From assembly GCF_905220365.1 (NCBI RefSeq), contig NC_061136.1:14301702-14365701 (forward strand): a stretch of DNA of 64,000 nucleotides. Reading direction: 5' to 3'. Each line of letters opens with the position of its first letter. Positions within the stretch are counted from its first letter, which is position 1. This stretch comes from Vanessa cardui (taxonomy: Eukaryota; Arthropoda; Insecta; Lepidoptera; Nymphalidae). Shown one piece after another: positions 61,071-64,000 of the stretch. Both the position numbers and the translations under genes were made by a program. Under the pieces are notes generated by a model. It did not search any database. It was given only the letters and a program-made list of their open reading frames with translations, and was not told the origin of the DNA.

Positions 61071-61487
61071 TTGTTTATTTTAGGAGATCTGTTAGCAATA
61101 AAAACACAATATGGAGGTAGTCATACTCAAATACTTGAATATTTGATATCTGAGTGTATTTATCCCAACTGTAAATTAGTACCAAACCATGATACTCTTT
61201 ATTCATGTTTATTGATTGTAAGACTGTCTGAGCCTGTGCTTATTACACAAAGAACTCGTAACATTTTAGAGTACAGTTACAAGGAGAATACGTCTTCGCC
61301 AGATGCTTCGTATGCTAGTCATCCCAAGATGAATATTAAACTAATAATTAAGAATATAGAATTTGTTTATTTAAAACATTACATTAGAAACTTTTTTTCC
61401 ATAAAAAACCCTTTCTCGCGAATCAATTTATCTATGAAACCGTATCAAAATTTTAAAGATCTAAACATACATAGGGACAGGCGGTAA
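61071..61487 (+). CDS. hypothetical 138-residue ORF
   Basis: An open frame begins MFILGDLLAIKTQYGGSHT, with a plausible acceptor TGTTTATTTTAG at 61081-61082 just inside it. It has three cysteines (CIYPNC, CLLIV) and a Lys/Asn-rich end. It overlaps no listed repeat. I recognise no family, and it may be chance or an old transposon remnant. Confidence 0.18.
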   Translation: MFILGDLLAIKTQYGGSHTQILEYLISECIYPNCKLVPNHDTLYSCLLIVRLSEPVLITQRTRNILEYSYKENTSSPDASYASHPKMNIKLIIKNIEFVYLKHYIRNFFSIKNPFSRINLSMKPYQNFKDLNIHRDRR

Positions 61488-61742
61488 GTGACGTATTAAA
61501 TGAATTTAATTTAAACATGATATTAACGGATACAGCACAGGTCGGATACTGTAAACAGCTTAAGAGATTTTAGCACGACGCTAACCGAAGGGAGTCTCAA
61601 TTGTTCTTTCACCTCTCGACCTGCTGTTGACAGCTTCCCGCCGCCTACGGAGCCGTCACAAGTACTCGTAATACCTACGGCATTATTATATATATTTACA
61701 CTATAGTAATAATATTGTGTATTATATAACTTTTTTTTATGT

Positions 61743-62042
61743 TATAGGTTGGCGGACGAGCATATGGGCCACCTGATGGTAAGTGGTCACCATCACCCAT
61801 AGGCAATGACGCTGTAAGAAATATTAACTATTCCTTACATCGTCAATGTGCCTCTAACCTTGGGAACTAAGATGTTATGTCCCTTCTGCCTGTAGTTACA
61901 CTGGCTCACTCACCCTTCAAACCGGAACACAACAATACTGAGTATTGTTATTTGGCGGTAGAATAACTGATGAGTGGGTGGTACCTACCCATAGGGACTT
62001 GCACAAAGCCCTACCACCAAGTGCAAAGCCCTACCACCAAGT
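61743..62042 (-). mobile_element. dispersed repeat family C, near-complete copy
   Basis: Inverted relative to 19372. It runs from GTTGGCGGACGAGCATATGG through CTTGGGAACTAAGATGTTAT to GGTGGTACCTACCCATAGGG and GCACAAAGCCCTACCACCAA, whose last unit is duplicated at 62023-62042. Confidence 0.75.
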
Positions 62043-62044
62043 AA

Positions 62045-62262
62045 GACTACTAGTTGTAGACCGCGACTTCGCTCCCGTTTTGAGGGTTGTTTGCCAAAAA
62101 AGTATGTGTTAGGCAAAAAAAGTAACCCATGTCCTTCTATTAAGTTCAAGTTTGCTTCATACCAAATTTCATCAAATTCGGCTCATTAGCTTTGTCGTGA
62201 AACAGAAAAACACAGACAGACAGAGTTACTTTCAGATTTATAATACTAATATAGATTTCATC
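62045..62262. mobile_element. Helitron-like repeat fragment
   Basis: It begins ACTAGTTGTAGACCGCGACT and contains ATACCAAATTTCATCAAATT and CACAGACAGACAGAGTTACT. The order and the CTAGT/GCGACTTCGC terminus are typical of lepidopteran non-autonomous elements. Confidence 0.5.
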
Positions 62263-63724
62263 AAAGTAGTTTCGCTTAAAATAAATCTTATTCCTCATTT
62301 AGTCAGAATGACCATAGTAGTATTGCTGTGGTCCGGTTGCTGTTTGGTAGAATAAATGGCAAGTGGTACTATCACAATGGCAGCAAAAAGCCCAACCGGC
62401 GGGGTCTCAAACGCGCGCTTGCGCAAACTATCGTAGATGTTTTCCATGCGATTTCCTTTAAATAGTAAAACAAGGCCGAACGAAACCTTCTTTCGTATTC
62501 ACAATCCTGAGTCGTTAAGGCGTTACGAAAATAAATCTCTTAGCATCTTGCATACTTTACGTTGATAAGAATCTTTAAGAATCATCACTCGTGCGCGTCC
62601 TCGCCTAACGAGGTCCGCCGGCGATAGGGCACGAACACACTTGACCTTTGTCTCGCTAGGGCGCTTCAAGCCCTTTGTATTTCGAGTGCTTTCGTTTCAC
62701 AGCCCGCGGTGCTTTGTTTAGCATGTACGCTCCGTACTTTGTATTTTATTTTTTTCCTTTTGTTATCGTTTTTCAGTCAATTTATAATAAAAACTTTTAT
62801 AAATCAGCTGTATATTAGTAGATTATACAGCTAAATCTTCCTCGTGATCTATTCTGTTTGGGAACCGTATGAAAATCTGTTCAGTAGTTGTAGGTGCGAT
62901 AGACTTTGATTTTATAATATATAGCTATTTGTAAACGATCAGTTTTACAACCGGAATGAAAACGGATACAATATCTAGAGACGTGGAGAAATCTATACCG
63001 CATTCAACTCAGAAAAGTCTGAGTACTTAAACATCAAGCTAGCAGCGGGTATGTGCAGGTTCTATCAAAAATAACTAACAGTCAGTAGCGACGCTTTTTT
63101 CTAATAAAAAACATATACTAATATTACAATAAATCCACTCTTTTTTACATTACCAAACATTCATAAAATAAATGAGCAATATCGTATTATTTTGGAAAAT
63201 AAGTATCCTAAATCATTATAAACAGATAAATAAATAACTAATGGGGCTTTGAAATCGAATAAGTTGTAACAAAAACAGAACGTCTAAAAGATTATTTTCA
63301 ATACAGACCCGAAAGCGGAAACGAAAATGTAAACGAGAGAATAAATTGCTTTTTTTTCAGGCATTTTCAAGGGGAGAATGGGTAAAACTGGATTATATCG
63401 CCAGAGTCCCCGGGGAGAGGGGGAGAGCCGGGTAGGGGGAAGTTGGCAAAGTCAACTGTAATCCCGTTTGACGAGTTTGGGTTAGTGTGGCGTGCGGAGC
63501 TAGATCGACCTTATCCTCACGTCGGCTGAGTCGGCTTGCTTATCTTTGCTTTCATTTAAAATGCTCTTTTGTTAGGCTTAGTGTTTATTGTACTATTGTT
63601 TTTTTTTTGCAATTTATTTTTGAATTTTTCAATATTGCATGTTGCAACATAGATTGCTTGCAACTTTGTAAGGAAAATAAAAGCTTAGTAGAATGGTAAA
63701 GTTACGCTTTTATTTCTATTTCTA

Positions 63725-63970
63725 ATTTTATCTATACTAAACATAACAAAATTGGAGTGTCTGTGTGTAATATTAAAATAACCATTTTTTACTCAATGTA
63801 TATGTATTTATACACGGTACATATGCCAAAATAGCATTTTTTACAATTTTTGTCGGTCTGTCTGTCTGTTTGTTTGTTCCTGCTAATCTATGGAATGGCT
63901 GGAAAGATTTTGACGGGACTTTCAGTGGCAGATAACTGTTATAATAGGGAGTAACTTAGGATACAATAAT
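63725..63970. mobile_element. Helitron-like repeat fragment, family H, inverted
   Basis: ATTTATACACGGTACATATG, TGTCGGTCTGTCTGTCTGTT and GGACTTTCAGTGGCAGATAA match, inverted, the order at 7757-7920 and 17842-18050. Confidence 0.45.
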
Positions 63971-64000
63971 ATTTCTTTTTTCACACACAGCACAGCACAG

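Larger units (their letters stand above)
53246..64000. other. region upstream of VAChT; probable cholinergic-locus 5' region
   Basis: No gene can be supported here. If the locus is arranged as in other insects, the shared first exon and promoter of ChAT and VAChT lie here or beyond the window. GC-richer islands at 54110-54260, 54810-55020, 60540-60740, 61560-61680, 62580-62715 and 63380-63530 stand out from AT-rich surroundings and are candidates. The listed repeats are at 56040, 59125, 61743, 62045 and 63725. A (TG)n tract lies at 55699-55720. Confidence 0.5.

Overview
This is a eukaryotic, AT-rich, intron-rich window. It is most likely from a lepidopteran insect. That inference rests on insect-type choline acetyltransferase and vesicular acetylcholine transporter sequences, on short-interspersed elements and other repeats of the kind seen in butterfly and moth genomes, and on very AT-rich introns around GC-rich exons. 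The species cannot be named from the sequence.

Three genes are recognisable. (1) Positions 202-6524, plus strand: the last eleven coding exons of a MAP3K4-type MAP kinase kinase kinase (Mekk1 in flies), with the whole C-terminal kinase domain. Its 5' part lies left of the window. (2) Positions 34144-13226, minus strand: eleven consecutive coding exons of choline acetyltransferase (ChAT), tail-to-tail with the kinase gene. Its N-terminal exon or exons were not found. (3) Positions 53095-51287, minus strand: an intronless 602-residue vesicular acetylcholine transporter (VAChT), upstream of the ChAT exons on the same strand. A splice acceptor 150 bases upstream of its start codon implies a 5' leader exon further right. 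This is the conserved cholinergic gene locus, in which VAChT sits in a 5' intron of ChAT: one gene makes acetylcholine and the other loads it into synaptic vesicles.

The most unusual object is a 9.5-kb uninterrupted reading frame (32793-23275, minus strand) lying wholly inside the 13-kb ChAT intron 20089-33095. It would encode about 3150 residues. It has a probable signal peptide, a cysteine-containing N-terminal part, a vast Asn/Lys/Thr/Ser-rich middle with a degenerate repeated motif, and a distinct basic/aromatic C-terminus. I recognise no family for it. If it is expressed, the ChAT unit hosts two nested same-strand intronless genes.

The rest is non-coding and rich in transposon remnants. 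These include a PIF/Harbinger-type derivative with a MADF-like coding remnant (371-972), a 2.7-kb terminal-inverted-repeat element beside the giant ORF (20438-23145), several MITEs, two tRNA-derived SINE families, a third dispersed repeat family, Helitron-like fragments, a possible solo LTR, and a 25-bp minisatellite in a kinase intron. The regions 6525-13225, 34145-51286 and 53246-64000 hold no gene I can support beyond these.
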